A DNA stretch of 64,000 nucleotides from positions 1 to 64,000 of the forward strand of contig NZ_AUKJ01000023.1 in NCBI RefSeq assembly GCF_000424685.1, written 5' to 3'. The first letter of the stretch is position 1. Each line of letters begins with the position of its first letter. This stretch comes from Methylococcus capsulatus str. Texas = ATCC 19069. GTDB taxonomy: Bacteria > Pseudomonadota > Gammaproteobacteria > Methylococcales > Methylococcaceae. A program made the position numbers and the translations under genes. Under the pieces are notes generated by a model that searched no databases, was not told the DNA's origin, and saw nothing but the letters and a program-made list of their open reading frames with translations. This document shows, piece by piece, positions 45,287 through 60,798 of this stretch.

Positions 45287-46337
45287 GGCGAGTTTCCCAG
45301 AACTGAGCGAACGCGCGCAGCAACTCCTGAAGGCGCTGGTGGAGCGTTACATCGGCGAGGGTCAGCCTGTGGGTTCGCGCGTTCTCGCCCGGGATGCCGG
45401 CTTGAGTCCGGCAACGATACGCAACGTCATGGCCGATCTCGAGGAACTCGGCCTGATCACCTCGCCGCATACCTCGGCGGGGCGTCTGCCCACCGTGAGC
45501 GGCTATCGCCTGTTCGTCGATTCCCTGCTGACCGTGAAACCTCTGCATCAGGCCATCGTCGACCAGTTGTGGCTGGATCTGGAAAGCCGGGAAAACCCGC
45601 GCGATCTGCTGGAAACGGCTTCCAAGCTGCTGTCCGAGCTGACCCACATGGCTTGCATCATTTCCATGCCGAGGCGGGAAACCCTGGTGTTCCAGCACAT
45701 CGAATTTCTCCCCCTCTCGGACAACCGGGTGCTGGCCATCCTGGTCACGAGTGACCAGGAAATCCACAACAAGATCATCCACACGCCCCACAAATTCAGT
45801 GCCGCGGAGTTGCAGACGGCGGCCAACTTCTTCAACGCCGTCTGCGGCGGCAAGGACATGGTTTCGGCCCGGGAGCATCTGCGCGCCGAGTTGGCGAAGG
45901 AACGCGACCGTTTGAGTGAACAGCTGTTGCAGGCGGGCGAGATCGCCGAACAGGCTCTGGCCGAGGGCGGGCGTTCCAGGAAGCCGTTCCTGGTGCGCGG
46001 GGAAACCAACCTCATGGATTTCGTCGAGCTGGCCGACGTCGACCGGCTGCGCGGTCTGTTCGAGGCGTTCCGGCAGAAAGAAAGCATCGTCGGCCTGCTC
46101 GATCGCTGCCTCGAGTCGCCCGGGGTGAAGATCATCATCGGAGAGGAGAGTGGTTTCCGGCCGCTGGAGCCCTGCAGCCTGGTGACGGCTTCCTATTCGG
46201 TCGACAACCGGGTGATGGGAGTACTCGGCGTGATCGGACCGACCCGGATGAAGTATGAACGGGTGATTCCGCTAGTGGACGTCACCGCGAAACTGGTGGG
46301 AGCGGCCTTGAATCAGCGGACGCTGGCCCCAACTTAG
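45285..46337 (+). CDS. hrcA: Heat-inducible transcription repressor HrcA
   Basis: 350 aa. Repressor of class I heat-shock genes that binds CIRCE. N-terminal winged helix: LVERYIGEGQPVGSRVLARD and AGLSPATIRNVMADLEELGL, then HTSAGRLPTVSGYRLFVDSLL. The C-terminal GAF-like domain includes VIIGEESGF-type sequence (KIIIGEESGFRPLEPCSLVT) and GVIGPTRMKYERVIPLVDV. GTG start. Lies directly behind a CIRCE element and 109 bp ahead of grpE, with an intrinsic terminator between. HrcA beside dnaK in a gammaproteobacterium points to CIRCE-type control in place of, or besides, sigma-32. Confidence 0.97.
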   Translation: MASFPELSERAQQLLKALVERYIGEGQPVGSRVLARDAGLSPATIRNVMADLEELGLITSPHTSAGRLPTVSGYRLFVDSLLTVKPLHQAIVDQLWLDLESRENPRDLLETASKLLSELTHMACIISMPRRETLVFQHIEFLPLSDNRVLAILVTSDQEIHNKIIHTPHKFSAAELQTAANFFNAVCGGKDMVSAREHLRAELAKERDRLSEQLLQAGEIAEQALAEGGRSRKPFLVRGETNLMDFVELADVDRLRGLFEAFRQKESIVGLLDRCLESPGVKIIIGEESGFRPLEPCSLVTASYSVDNRVMGVLGVIGPTRMKYERVIPLVDVTAKLVGAALNQRTLAPT

Positions 46338-46371
46338 CATTGCCGGAGTCGTGACGGCAAAAGGACATCCG

Positions 46372-46410
46372 CCGCCCGCTCCCGCCGAGGGGCCGGGCGG
46401 TTTCATTTTT
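46372..46410 (+). terminator. Intrinsic terminator between hrcA and grpE
   Basis: Stem CCGCCCG/CGGGCGG (46372-46378, 46394-46400) followed by TTTCATTTTT. It should reduce transcription from hrcA into grpE, implying a separate grpE promoter or partial read-through. Confidence 0.75.
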
Positions 46411-46446
46411 CCCGATCCAAACTCTATTAAACCCTGTAATCGGACT

Positions 46447-47004
46447 ATGAGCGAAGAAGAATTGACCAACGGCCCCGGCCCGGAGCCTCAGCCGGAACCG
46501 CTGGAGGTGGAGAGCGCACCCCTCGAAGCTGCGCCAGCCGCTGAGCCGGACAAGGCCCTGCTCGAGGCGCAGCAGCAGGCCAGCGAAAACTGGGACCGGT
46601 TCGTTCGGGCCCAGGCGGAAATGGAAAACCTGCGCCGCCGGCTGGAGAAAGACATCCAGAACGCCCACAAGTACGCGCTGGAAAAATTCGCCAAGGAGCT
46701 ACTGCCGGTCATGGACAGCCTGGAGCTGGGCATCGCAGCTTCCACCGGCGATGCGCCCGACGTCGCCAAGCTCCGGGAAGGGGCGGAGCTGACCTTGAAG
46801 CAGTTCAAGAGCGTGTTTGAGAAATTCGGCATCGCGGTCGTCGATCCGCTCGGCGAGAAGTTCAATCCGGAGCAGCACCAGGCCATGGCCATGGAGCCGG
46901 CCGGGGAAGCCGAGCCAAATACGGTCGTCAAGGTCTTTCAGAAAGGCTATCTCCTGAACGACCGGCTGCTTCGGCCGGCGCTCGTCGTCGTGGCCCAGGC
47001 TTGA
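46447..47004 (+). CDS. grpE: Nucleotide exchange factor GrpE
   Basis: 185 aa. Releases ADP from DnaK. Acidic, disordered N-terminus (about 1-45), long coiled coil (EAQQQASENWDRFVRAQAEM, MENLRRRLEKDIQNAHKYAL) and C-terminal beta-wing with GEKFNPEQHQAMAMEPAG and VVKVFQKGYLLNDRLLRPA, the signature region. The first ATG in this good context is used; the frame extends upstream but only through the terminator hairpin. No clear Shine-Dalgarno. 68 bp ahead of dnaK. Confidence 0.95.
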   Translation: MSEEELTNGPGPEPQPEPLEVESAPLEAAPAAEPDKALLEAQQQASENWDRFVRAQAEMENLRRRLEKDIQNAHKYALEKFAKELLPVMDSLELGIAASTGDAPDVAKLREGAELTLKQFKSVFEKFGIAVVDPLGEKFNPEQHQAMAMEPAGEAEPNTVVKVFQKGYLLNDRLLRPALVVVAQA

Positions 47005-47027
47005 AATCCCCGAGATCGGCCTCACAT

Positions 47028-47039
47028 AGCCTATAGGCT
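47028..47039. repeat. Perfect 12-bp palindrome AGCCTATAGGCT between grpE and dnaK
   Basis: A perfect 12-bp palindrome without a loop lies 34 bp before the dnaK start. It may be a protein-binding site or cruciform; it is not a terminator since no T-tract follows. Confidence 0.5.
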
Positions 47040-47072
47040 TTCAGAACAATCACTTATAAATCGGAGAAACCC

Positions 47073-48998
47073 ATGGCAAAGATTATCGGGATCGACCTGG
47101 GCACCACCAACTCGTGTGTGGCCATCCTCGAGGGCGGCAAGCCCCGCGTGATCGAGAATTCCGAAGGTGCACGCACCACCCCCTCGATCGTCGCTTTCAC
47201 TGCGGACAACGAGGTGTTGGTGGGGCAGTCCGCCAAGCGGCAGGCCATCACCAATCCGAAGAACACCTTGTTTGCGATAAAGCGGCTGATCGGTCGTCGC
47301 TACAAGGATGACGTCGTCCAGAAAGACATCAAGATGGTGCCTTATACGATCGTCGAAGCGGAGAACGGCGACGCCTGGGTGGAGGTCGGCGGAAAGAAGA
47401 TGGCGCCACCGGAGATTTCGGCGCGCGTGCTGATGAAGCTCAAGAAGGACGCAGAAGCCTATCTGGGTGAAGAAGTCAAGGAAGCGGTCATCACCGTGCC
47501 GGCGTATTTCAACGACTCTCAGCGCCAGGCCACCAAGGACGCCGGCCGTATCGCCGGTCTGGATGTCAAGCGCATCATCAATGAGCCGACCGCGGCAGCG
47601 CTGGCCTATGGTATGGACAAGAGCCGCGGCGACCAGAAGATCGCGGTCTACGACCTAGGTGGCGGCACTTTCGACATCTCCATCATCGAGATCGCCGAAG
47701 TCGACGGCGAGCATCAGTTCGAAGTGCTGTCGACCAATGGCGATACCTTCCTGGGCGGCGAAGACTTCGATCTGCGCATCATCGAATACATCGTAGACGA
47801 GTTCCGTAAGGAACAGGGCATCGATCTGCACAACGATCCGCTGGCGCTGCAACGCCTGAAGGAGTCTGCCGAAAAGGCCAAGATCGAGCTGTCGTCCAGC
47901 CAGCAGACCGAGATCAACCTGCCCTACATCACGGCGGATGCGACCGGGCCCAAACACCTCAACGTCAAGCTCACCCGGGCCAAGCTGGAGGCGCTGGTGG
48001 AGGATCTGATCCTGCGCACCCGCGGTCCTTGTGAAACCGCGCTGAAGGATGCCGGTTTGAAGTCGGCCGACATCGATGAAGTCATCCTGGTCGGCGGTCA
48101 GACCCGGATGCCCAAAGTGCAGGAGTTCGTCAAGGAAATCTTCGGCAGGGAGCCGCGTAAGGACGTCAATCCGGATGAGGCCGTGGCGGTCGGCGCCGCC
48201 ATTCAGGCCGGCGTGCTCGGTGGCCAGGTGAAGGATGTGCTGTTGCTGGATGTGACCCCCTTGTCCCTGGGTATCGAGACCCTGGGCGGCGTCATGACCA
48301 AATTGATCGAAAAGAACACCACGATCCCGACCAAGGCCACACAGGTGTTTTCCACCGCCGAGGACAACCAGACGGCCGTGACCATCCATGTGTTGCAGGG
48401 TGAGCGTGAAATGGCCCGTGACAACAAGTCGCTGGGGCGTTTCGACCTGAGCGACATCCCGATGGCACCGCGCGGCGTGCCGCAGATCGAGGTGACTTTC
48501 GACATCGATGCCAACGGCATCCTGAACGTCTCGGCCAAGGACAAGGCGACAGGCAAACAGCAGTCCATCGTCATCCGCGCCTCCAGCGGCCTGTCCGAGG
48601 ACGAGATCAAGCGGATGGTGAAGGATGCCGAACTGCACGCGGAAGAAGACCGCCGCATGCACGAGCTGGTCAGCGCGCGCAATCACGCCGATGCCGTGGT
48701 CCACGCCACCAACAAGACACTCGCCGAACTGGGCGACAAGGTCTCCGGCGAGGAGCGGGCGAAAATCGAAGCGGCCCTGAACGACCTGAAGGATGCCATG
48801 GGCGGTGACAACAAGGATCTGATCGAGCAGCGGACCAGCGCGTTGACCGAACTCTCCGGCAAGCTTGCCGAACGGCTCTATACCCAGCAGGGCGGCACGG
48901 CAGGCAGTGAAACGCACAGCCACGAAAAGGCTGGCGGGTCGGGCGGCGATGACGTCGTCGACGCCGAGTTTGAGGAAGTCCGCGACGACAAGCGTTGA
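47073..48998 (+). CDS. dnaK: Chaperone protein DnaK (Hsp70)
   Basis: 641 aa, normal length. Actin-like ATPase domain ([67 protein letters not shown]), linker and substrate-binding domain (about 390-510: [18 protein letters not shown]), then the helical lid and acidic C-terminus ([12 protein letters not shown]). GGAGA precedes the ATG. Central member of grpE-dnaK-dnaJ. A pair of inverted repeats separates it from dnaJ. Confidence 0.98.
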   Translation: MAKIIGIDLGTTNSCVAILEGGKPRVIENSEGARTTPSIVAFTADNEVLVGQSAKRQAITNPKNTLFAIKRLIGRRYKDDVVQKDIKMVPYTIVEAENGDAWVEVGGKKMAPPEISARVLMKLKKDAEAYLGEEVKEAVITVPAYFNDSQRQATKDAGRIAGLDVKRIINEPTAAALAYGMDKSRGDQKIAVYDLGGGTFDISIIEIAEVDGEHQFEVLSTNGDTFLGGEDFDLRIIEYIVDEFRKEQGIDLHNDPLALQRLKESAEKAKIELSSSQQTEINLPYITADATGPKHLNVKLTRAKLEALVEDLILRTRGPCETALKDAGLKSADIDEVILVGGQTRMPKVQEFVKEIFGREPRKDVNPDEAVAVGAAIQAGVLGGQVKDVLLLDVTPLSLGIETLGGVMTKLIEKNTTIPTKATQVFSTAEDNQTAVTIHVLQGEREMARDNKSLGRFDLSDIPMAPRGVPQIEVTFDIDANGILNVSAKDKATGKQQSIVIRASSGLSEDEIKRMVKDAELHAEEDRRMHELVSARNHADAVVHATNKTLAELGDKVSGEERAKIEAALNDLKDAMGGDNKDLIEQRTSALTELSGKLAERLYTQQGGTAGSETHSHEKAGGSGGDDVVDAEFEEVRDDKR

Positions 48999-49083
48999 AC
49001 CGCGGCGGACCGTGCAGCATCCCCCCGTGGGGCGCGGTTCATCCTGATCCCTCTTGATCGGGCCGCCGGCGTCGAGCCGGCGG
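48997..49083 (+). other. Two structured elements between dnaK and dnaJ
   Basis: The first is an inverted repeat GAACCGCG (48997-49004) / CGCGGTTC (49033-49040) that overlaps the dnaK stop and encloses a CCCC-GTG-GGG hairpin. The second is a perfect 8-bp stem CCGCCGGC/GCCGGCGG with loop GTCGA (49063-49083), ending 10 bases before the dnaJ ATG and followed by TTGTGCGTTT. dnaJ has no visible Shine-Dalgarno site. The hairpins could lower dnaJ expression relative to dnaK by termination or processing. Confidence 0.6.
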
Positions 49084-49093
49084 TTGTGCGTTT

Positions 49094-51054
<1,961 letters not shown>

Positions 51055-51073
51055 GGTGCCGCCGCGCTCTGGA

Positions 51074-51102
51074 TGGACTCCATCAGGGCTATCTTCTATA
51101 AT
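51074..51102 (+). promoter_or_regulatory. Strong promoter upstream of carA
   Basis: TGGACT (51074-51079), 17 bp, TATAAT (51097-51102): perfect -10 and moderate -35 at ideal spacing. The transcript would begin about 51109, giving an ~80-nt leader that contains a terminator-like hairpin. Confidence 0.7.
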
Positions 51103-51136
51103 CCCACGGCTAAAACGCATCGAATATCCCAACGAG

Positions 51137-51167
51137 CGGGGCATATCTTCGGGTCTGCCCCGTTTTT
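51137..51167 (+). terminator. Intrinsic terminator/attenuator in the carA leader
   Basis: Perfect 7-bp stem CGGGGCA/TGCCCCG (51137-51143, 51156-51162) with a 12-nt loop and five T residues (51163-51167), located between the carA promoter and start. It may simply stop dapB read-through, but its place after the promoter suggests attenuation of carAB. No leader peptide is seen. Confidence 0.75.
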
Positions 51168-51188
51168 GCACGTCTTGAGGTGGCTTTT

Positions 51189-52325
51189 TTGAAAACTCCC
51201 GCGCTGCTCGCTCTTGACGACGGTACCGTGTTTCGTGGCTACGCGATCGGGGCCGAGGGGGCATCGGTGGGCGAGGTGGTGTTCAACACCTCGATCACCG
51301 GCTACCAGGAAATCCTCACCGATCCGTCCTACGCGCGGCAGATCGTCGCGCTGACCTATCCCCACATCGGCAACACCGGCATCAACGAAGAAGACACCGA
51401 ATCTTCCGGCATTTTCGCCAGCGGGTTGGTGATCCGTGATCTGCCGCTGCGGGCCAGCAACTGGCGGTGCGAGCGCCGCCTCGACGAATACCTGCGCCAG
51501 CGCGGCGTGGTCGGCGTTGCCGGCCTGGATACCCGCCGGCTGACCCGTATCCTGCGCGACAAGGGGGCCCAGCGCGGTTGCATCGCGGCCGGCAACTCTC
51601 TGGATGCCGACGCTGCGGTGGCGATGGCCCGTGGTTTTCCCGGATTGCAGGGTATGGATCTGGCTCAGGTCGTCACCACCCCGCAGCGCTATGAGTGGAC
51701 CGAAGGCAGCTGGCGGTTCGGCGCCGAGCCGGTGCAGTCAGGTCAAGGTGGTTTCCATGTCGTCGCGTACGATTTCGGAGTCAAGCGAAACATCCTGCGA
51801 CTGCTCGTGGATCGAGGCTGCCGGGTCACCGTGGTACCCGCCCGGACGCCGGCAGCGGAAGCGTTGGCACTCAAACCCGACGGGTTGTTCCTATCGAACG
51901 GTCCTGGTGATCCGGAGCCTTGTGACTACGCCGTTGCGGCGATCCGGGCATTCCTGGACACCGGCATTCCGGTTTTCGGCATCTGCCTGGGGCATCAGTT
52001 GCTGGCCCTCGCGGCAGGTGCGCGCACGTCGAAGATGAAGTTCGGCCATCACGGCGCAAACCATCCGGTGCAGGACCTGAGCACCGGCCGGGTCGTGATC
52101 ACCAGCCAGAACCACGGTTTCGCCGTGGAGGAGGCCAGCCTGCCGGCGAACGTGAGACCGACCCACCGCTCGCTGTTCGACGGCAGTCTGCAGGGCATCG
52201 AATTCACCGATCGTTCTGCCTTCAGTTTCCAAGGGCATCCGGAAGCCAGTCCTGGCCCGCACGATCTGTGCGACCTGTTCGACCGCTTCGTCGGCGCCAT
52301 GAGAGCCGCCCGCAACCGCCATTAA
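51189..52325 (+). CDS. carA: Carbamoyl-phosphate synthase small subunit (glutaminase)
   Basis: 378 aa from a TTG. GAGG abuts the upstream in-frame GTG (51180), which leaves no spacer, but GAGGTGG is well placed for the TTG; the TTG also gives an N-terminus ([11 protein letters not shown]) that lines up with pseudomonad CarA. Supplies ammonia to CarB by hydrolysing glutamine. N-terminal CPSase domain ([20 protein letters not shown]), C-terminal class I amidotransferase domain with nucleophile cysteine in [11 protein letters not shown] and histidine/glutamate in [12 protein letters not shown]. Confidence 0.95.
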   Translation: MKTPALLALDDGTVFRGYAIGAEGASVGEVVFNTSITGYQEILTDPSYARQIVALTYPHIGNTGINEEDTESSGIFASGLVIRDLPLRASNWRCERRLDEYLRQRGVVGVAGLDTRRLTRILRDKGAQRGCIAAGNSLDADAAVAMARGFPGLQGMDLAQVVTTPQRYEWTEGSWRFGAEPVQSGQGGFHVVAYDFGVKRNILRLLVDRGCRVTVVPARTPAAEALALKPDGLFLSNGPGDPEPCDYAVAAIRAFLDTGIPVFGICLGHQLLALAAGARTSKMKFGHHGANHPVQDLSTGRVVITSQNHGFAVEEASLPANVRPTHRSLFDGSLQGIEFTDRSAFSFQGHPEASPGPHDLCDLFDRFVGAMRAARNRH

Positions 52326-52340
52326 CGGTGTCCTTCGTTC

Positions 52341-55559
<3,219 letters not shown>

Positions 55560-55583
55560 ATCGGAGAATCGGAAGCAGCAGCG

Positions 55584-56060
55584 ATGAACAAGACTCCCAT
55601 GACCACACGCGGTGCCGAGAAGCTGCGTGAAGAACTCAATCATCTGAAGACGGTGGCGCGGCCCCGGGTCATCGAGGCGATCGCCGAAGCGCGCGCCCAT
55701 GGCGACCTGAAGGAGAACGCCGAATATCAGGCAGCGCGAGAACAGCAGGGATTCATCGAAGGACGGATCAAGGAGATCGAGGCCAAGCTCGCCAATGCCC
55801 AGATCATCGACGTCACGCGGCTGAACCCCGGCGGCAAGGTCGTCTTCGGGGCGACCGCGGAGATCGAAGATCTGGCTTCCGGCGAAGTGGTGACCTATCA
55901 AATCGTCGGCGAGGACGAAGCCGAGATCAAAGAAGGGAGGATTTCGGTGACTTCGCCGATCGCGCGCGCCCTCATCGGCAAACAGGAAGGCGACATAGCG
56001 ACGGTGCAGGCGCCGGGCGGTACCCGCGAATACGAAATCGTATCGGTCAAATACGTCTAG
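55584..56060 (+). CDS. greA: Transcription elongation factor GreA
   Basis: 158 aa. Stimulates transcript cleavage in backtracked RNA polymerase. N-terminal coiled coil ([36 protein letters not shown] with the acidic tip) and C-terminal FKBP-like domain ([22 protein letters not shown]). It follows carB by 24 bp, a common gammaproteobacterial order. Its TAG stop shares the palindrome CTAG (56057-56060) with the stop of the convergent yhbY gene. Confidence 0.97.
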   Translation: MNKTPMTTRGAEKLREELNHLKTVARPRVIEAIAEARAHGDLKENAEYQAAREQQGFIEGRIKEIEAKLANAQIIDVTRLNPGGKVVFGATAEIEDLASGEVVTYQIVGEDEAEIKEGRISVTSPIARALIGKQEGDIATVQAPGGTREYEIVSVKYV

Positions 56061-56338
56061 ACTTTCCTGCCCCGCTCAGGCGATTTCCGGAACAGCGTGA
56101 TCACATGGCCGAGCGACTGGACCAGCTCGGCACCCGACTCTCCGCAGATTTGCGCCGTCATCTCCGCTCTGGTTTCGCGGTCCCCGGCATTGACCCGGAC
56201 TTTGATCAATTCGTGATGTTCCAGAGCCATGTCGATTTCGCCGAGCACGCCCGGTGTGATACCGGCCTGGCCGGTGATCACGACCGGCTTCAGTTTGTGG
56301 GCCTTGGCGCGTAATTGGCGTCGGAGTTCGGGAGTCAT
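56057..56338 (-). CDS. yhbY: CRM-domain ribosome assembly RNA-binding protein YhbY
   Basis: 93 aa. Single CRM domain, associated with pre-50S particles. Motifs: [40 protein letters not shown], and the GxxG-like loop [19 protein letters not shown]. The start ATG fits the family length; the frame extends further upstream toward rlmE but without support. Adjacent and divergent to rlmE (58 bp), the same neighbourhood as in E. coli. Confidence 0.93.
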   Translation of the reverse strand: MTPELRRQLRAKAHKLKPVVITGQAGITPGVLGEIDMALEHHELIKVRVNAGDRETRAEMTAQICGESGAELVQSLGHVITLFRKSPERGRKV

Positions 56339-56396
56339 ACGTGGCACTCTGTCGAAGAAAAAGCTGCTTATTGTAACGTGACTGAAGAAATTTCCC

Positions 56397-57029
56397 ATGG
56401 CAAAGCGTAGCCGGAGCAGCGGCCGCTGGCTGGCGGAGCATTTCTCCGACGAGTACGTGCGCCTGGCGCAGGAGAAAGGTTATCGTTCGAGAGCCGTCTT
56501 CAAGCTGATGGAGCTGGACGAGCATGACCGTTTGTTCGCGCCCGGCACCACGGTGATCGACCTCGGGGCGGCCCCAGGCGGTTGGTCGCAATATGCGGCC
56601 CGGCGGGTGGGGGCCTCCGGCCGAGTCCTTGCCCTGGACATGCTGCCGATGGAACCTTTACCCGGCGTCACCGTGGTGCAAGGGGATTTTCTCGACGATG
56701 CGGTGTTCCAGGCGCTGCTGGAAGCCATCGGCGGGCGCCGTGTGGATGTGGTATTGTCGGACATGGCGCCCAATATGAGCGGTAACCGCAACGTCGACCA
56801 GCCGCGCAGCATGTACCTGGCGGAATTGGCCTTCGATCTCGCGGAAAGGGTGCTGGGGCCGAAGGGAAGTTTCGTCGTGAAGCTGTTCCAGGGGGAAGGA
56901 TTCCAGGAATACGTGGCACGGGCCAGGAAGGCGTTTGGGTCCGTCGGCATGAGGAAGCCGAAGGCCTCGCGGGCACGGAGCGCGGAAATTTACCTGGTCG
57001 GTAAGGGATACCGTGGCGCCGACCGCTGA
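56397..57029 (+). CDS. rlmE: 23S rRNA (uridine 2'-O-) methyltransferase RlmE (FtsJ)
   Basis: 210 aa. SAM-dependent 2'-O-methylation of 23S rRNA U2552, a heat-shock linked ribosome maturation step. KDKE catalytic tetrad region: [20 protein letters not shown] motif [51 protein letters not shown]. The usual rlmE-ftsH pairing is kept, with 194 bp between. Confidence 0.97.
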   Translation: MAKRSRSSGRWLAEHFSDEYVRLAQEKGYRSRAVFKLMELDEHDRLFAPGTTVIDLGAAPGGWSQYAARRVGASGRVLALDMLPMEPLPGVTVVQGDFLDDAVFQALLEAIGGRRVDVVLSDMAPNMSGNRNVDQPRSMYLAELAFDLAERVLGPKGSFVVKLFQGEGFQEYVARARKAFGSVGMRKPKASRARSAEIYLVGKGYRGADR

Positions 57030-57223
57030 ATCAGGGGGGCGGGAACGATTTTGGCCATCCAAGTGTCATATTTGTGTCATGTTGCGTCGGCGATTTTTTC
57101 GTGCTGCGGGGAATTCCGTAGCGATCGCGTGCAGGTGTGGATAATATTGCCGTCATCGGTCTGACACAAAATAACAAGAGCCGTTCTCCATCCCATTCCA
57201 ATCCGACTACGGAGATTCGAGTC
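57030..57223 (+). promoter_or_regulatory. Leader region upstream of ftsH
   Basis: 194 bp. GATAAT at 57136-57141 may be a -10 for ftsH, with no clear -35. Two direct copies of GTGTCAT occur at 57063-57069 and 57074-57080, with the reverse half TGACAC further on near 57163; these could be operator half-sites of unknown factor. No sigma-32 consensus is convincing. Confidence 0.3.
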
Positions 57224-59140
<1,917 letters not shown>

Positions 59141-59164
59141 GTTTTCGGGCCGCACAGGCTTTCG

Positions 59165-59198
59165 AACCCCTGGCGGGCGCAGTCTGCCAGGGGTTTTC
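59165..59198 (+). terminator. Intrinsic terminator after ftsH
   Basis: 10-bp stem AACCCCTGGC/GCCAGGGGTT (59165-59174, 59186-59195) with an 11-nt loop, running into TTTTCT. It ends the ftsH transcript and separates it from glmM. Confidence 0.85.
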
Positions 59199-59254
59199 TA
59201 TTGTCCGCGATTTCGCTAGTTTTCTTGAGGACGTCAGAATTGGGGGAGGAAGCA

Positions 59255-60598
59255 GTGAAGAAAGAGTATTTCGGGACCGACGGAATTCGCGGCAGGGTGG
59301 GTGATTACCCGATCACTCCGGATTTCATGCTCAAGCTCGGGTGGGCGGCGGGCTGCGTCTTCGCCCGGGAGATGCCGGGCCGGCGTGTCCTGATCGGCAA
59401 GGATACCCGGATTTCCGGATACATGTTCGAATCGGCTTTGGAAGCCGGCTTTTCCGCCGCCGGCGTCGATACGCAACTACTCGGCCCGATGCCGACCCCG
59501 GCGGTCGCTTATCTGACCCGCACCCTCCGTGCCCAGGCGGGCGTGGTGATCAGCGCTTCACACAACCCTTATTACGACAACGGCATCAAGTTTTTCGGGC
59601 CGGACGGCATGAAGCTGCCCGACGAACTGGAACTGTTGATCGAAGACTATCTGGGCAGGCCCATGACCACTGTGGAGTGTTCGCACATCGGCAAGGCGAC
59701 CCGCATCGTGGACGCGGCGGGGCGTTATATCGAGTTTTGCAAGAGCACGATTCCCCTGGGTATGCATTTTTCCGGAATGAAAATCGTGGTGGACTGCGCC
59801 CACGGATCGACCTACCACGTCGCTCCCGACGTGTTCTCGGAACTGAGAGCGACCGTGAGTACCCTCGGGGTCGCGCCGGACGGTCTCAACATCAACGATC
59901 GCGTCGGCGCCACGGATCCTGAAAACCTTCGCCAGACGGTGCTCGAGGAAAATGCCGATCTGGGCATAGCGCTGGATGGAGACGGCGATCGGCTGATCAT
60001 GGTCGACCACCGGGGGGAGGTCGTCGACGGCGACGAACTGCTGTTCGTCATCGCCAATGCCCGGCACGCCGAAGGCGAACTGAAGGGTTCCGTGGTGGGA
60101 ACCCTGATGAGCAATCTCGGCCTGGAGCAGGCGATACGGCGCCTGGGCCTGGAATTCAGGCGGGCCGCGGTCGGCGACCGCTACGTGATGGAAATGATGC
60201 TCGAACACGGCAGCATGCTCGGCGGCGAAGGGTCGGGACACATCATTTGCCGCGACCGCACCACCACGGGGGACGGCATCGTCTCCGCCCTGCAAGTCCT
60301 GGCGGAGATCGTCCGCAGCGGAAAAACCCTGCACGAACTGAAGCAGGGCATGAGGAAATATCCCCAGCGGCTGGTCAACGTGCGGCTGGCGGAACGGGTC
60401 AGTCTGGCTTCGGTGCCGCTGGTCCAGAAAGTGAAGGCCGAGGTGGAGGCGGAGTTGGGCGATTCGGGACGCGTACTGTTGCGCCCGTCGGGCACGGAGC
60501 CCTTGATCCGGGTGATGGTCGAAGGAGCGGACGAGGGCCAGGTCCGCGAGCTCGCCGACCGGTTGGCGGGAGCCGTGGCCCGGGCGTTTTCCGCCTGA
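59255..60598 (+). CDS. glmM: Phosphoglucosamine mutase
   Basis: 447 aa from a GTG with GGGGGAGGA at ideal spacing. Interconverts glucosamine-6- and -1-phosphate for UDP-GlcNAc, peptidoglycan and LPS. Signatures: [15 protein letters not shown], active-site serine in [19 protein letters not shown], metal site [13 protein letters not shown], sugar-binding [13 protein letters not shown] and phosphate loop [14 protein letters not shown]. In many gammaproteobacteria folP sits between ftsH and glmM; here only 114 bp with a terminator does. Confidence 0.97.
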   Translation: MKKEYFGTDGIRGRVGDYPITPDFMLKLGWAAGCVFAREMPGRRVLIGKDTRISGYMFESALEAGFSAAGVDTQLLGPMPTPAVAYLTRTLRAQAGVVISASHNPYYDNGIKFFGPDGMKLPDELELLIEDYLGRPMTTVECSHIGKATRIVDAAGRYIEFCKSTIPLGMHFSGMKIVVDCAHGSTYHVAPDVFSELRATVSTLGVAPDGLNINDRVGATDPENLRQTVLEENADLGIALDGDGDRLIMVDHRGEVVDGDELLFVIANARHAEGELKGSVVGTLMSNLGLEQAIRRLGLEFRRAAVGDRYVMEMMLEHGSMLGGEGSGHIICRDRTTTGDGIVSALQVLAEIVRSGKTLHELKQGMRKYPQRLVNVRLAERVSLASVPLVQKVKAEVEAELGDSGRVLLRPSGTEPLIRVMVEGADEGQVRELADRLAGAVARAFSA

Positions 60599-60798
60599 AG
60601 CGTGTGCCGGCCAGGCTCGTTTCCGACTTATGCCATTGAACGGAAAGGGGACATTCCCTGTATCACGAGTCGGTCGGCTTCCCGTCCTCGCGCTGCATCT
60701 TTGCTACAATCGGGTGCGCAGCGCGGAGTCCGGCTGCCGGCCGTGTCAGCGATCCGGCCGACCATTCCCTCCTTTCCGACGATTCTAGGAGTGTTCCC
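60599..60798 (+). promoter_or_regulatory. Intergenic region before srfA
   Basis: 200 bp. TACAAT at 60705-60710 is a plausible -10 for srfA without a recognisable -35. CTAGGAGTG precedes the srfA ATG as ribosome site. No strong repeat. Confidence 0.3.

Noticed and set aside
57063-57170. GTGTCAT direct repeats plus TGACAC as an ftsH operator
   Set aside because: Short, imperfect and without a known regulator; kept only as a remark in the leader entry.
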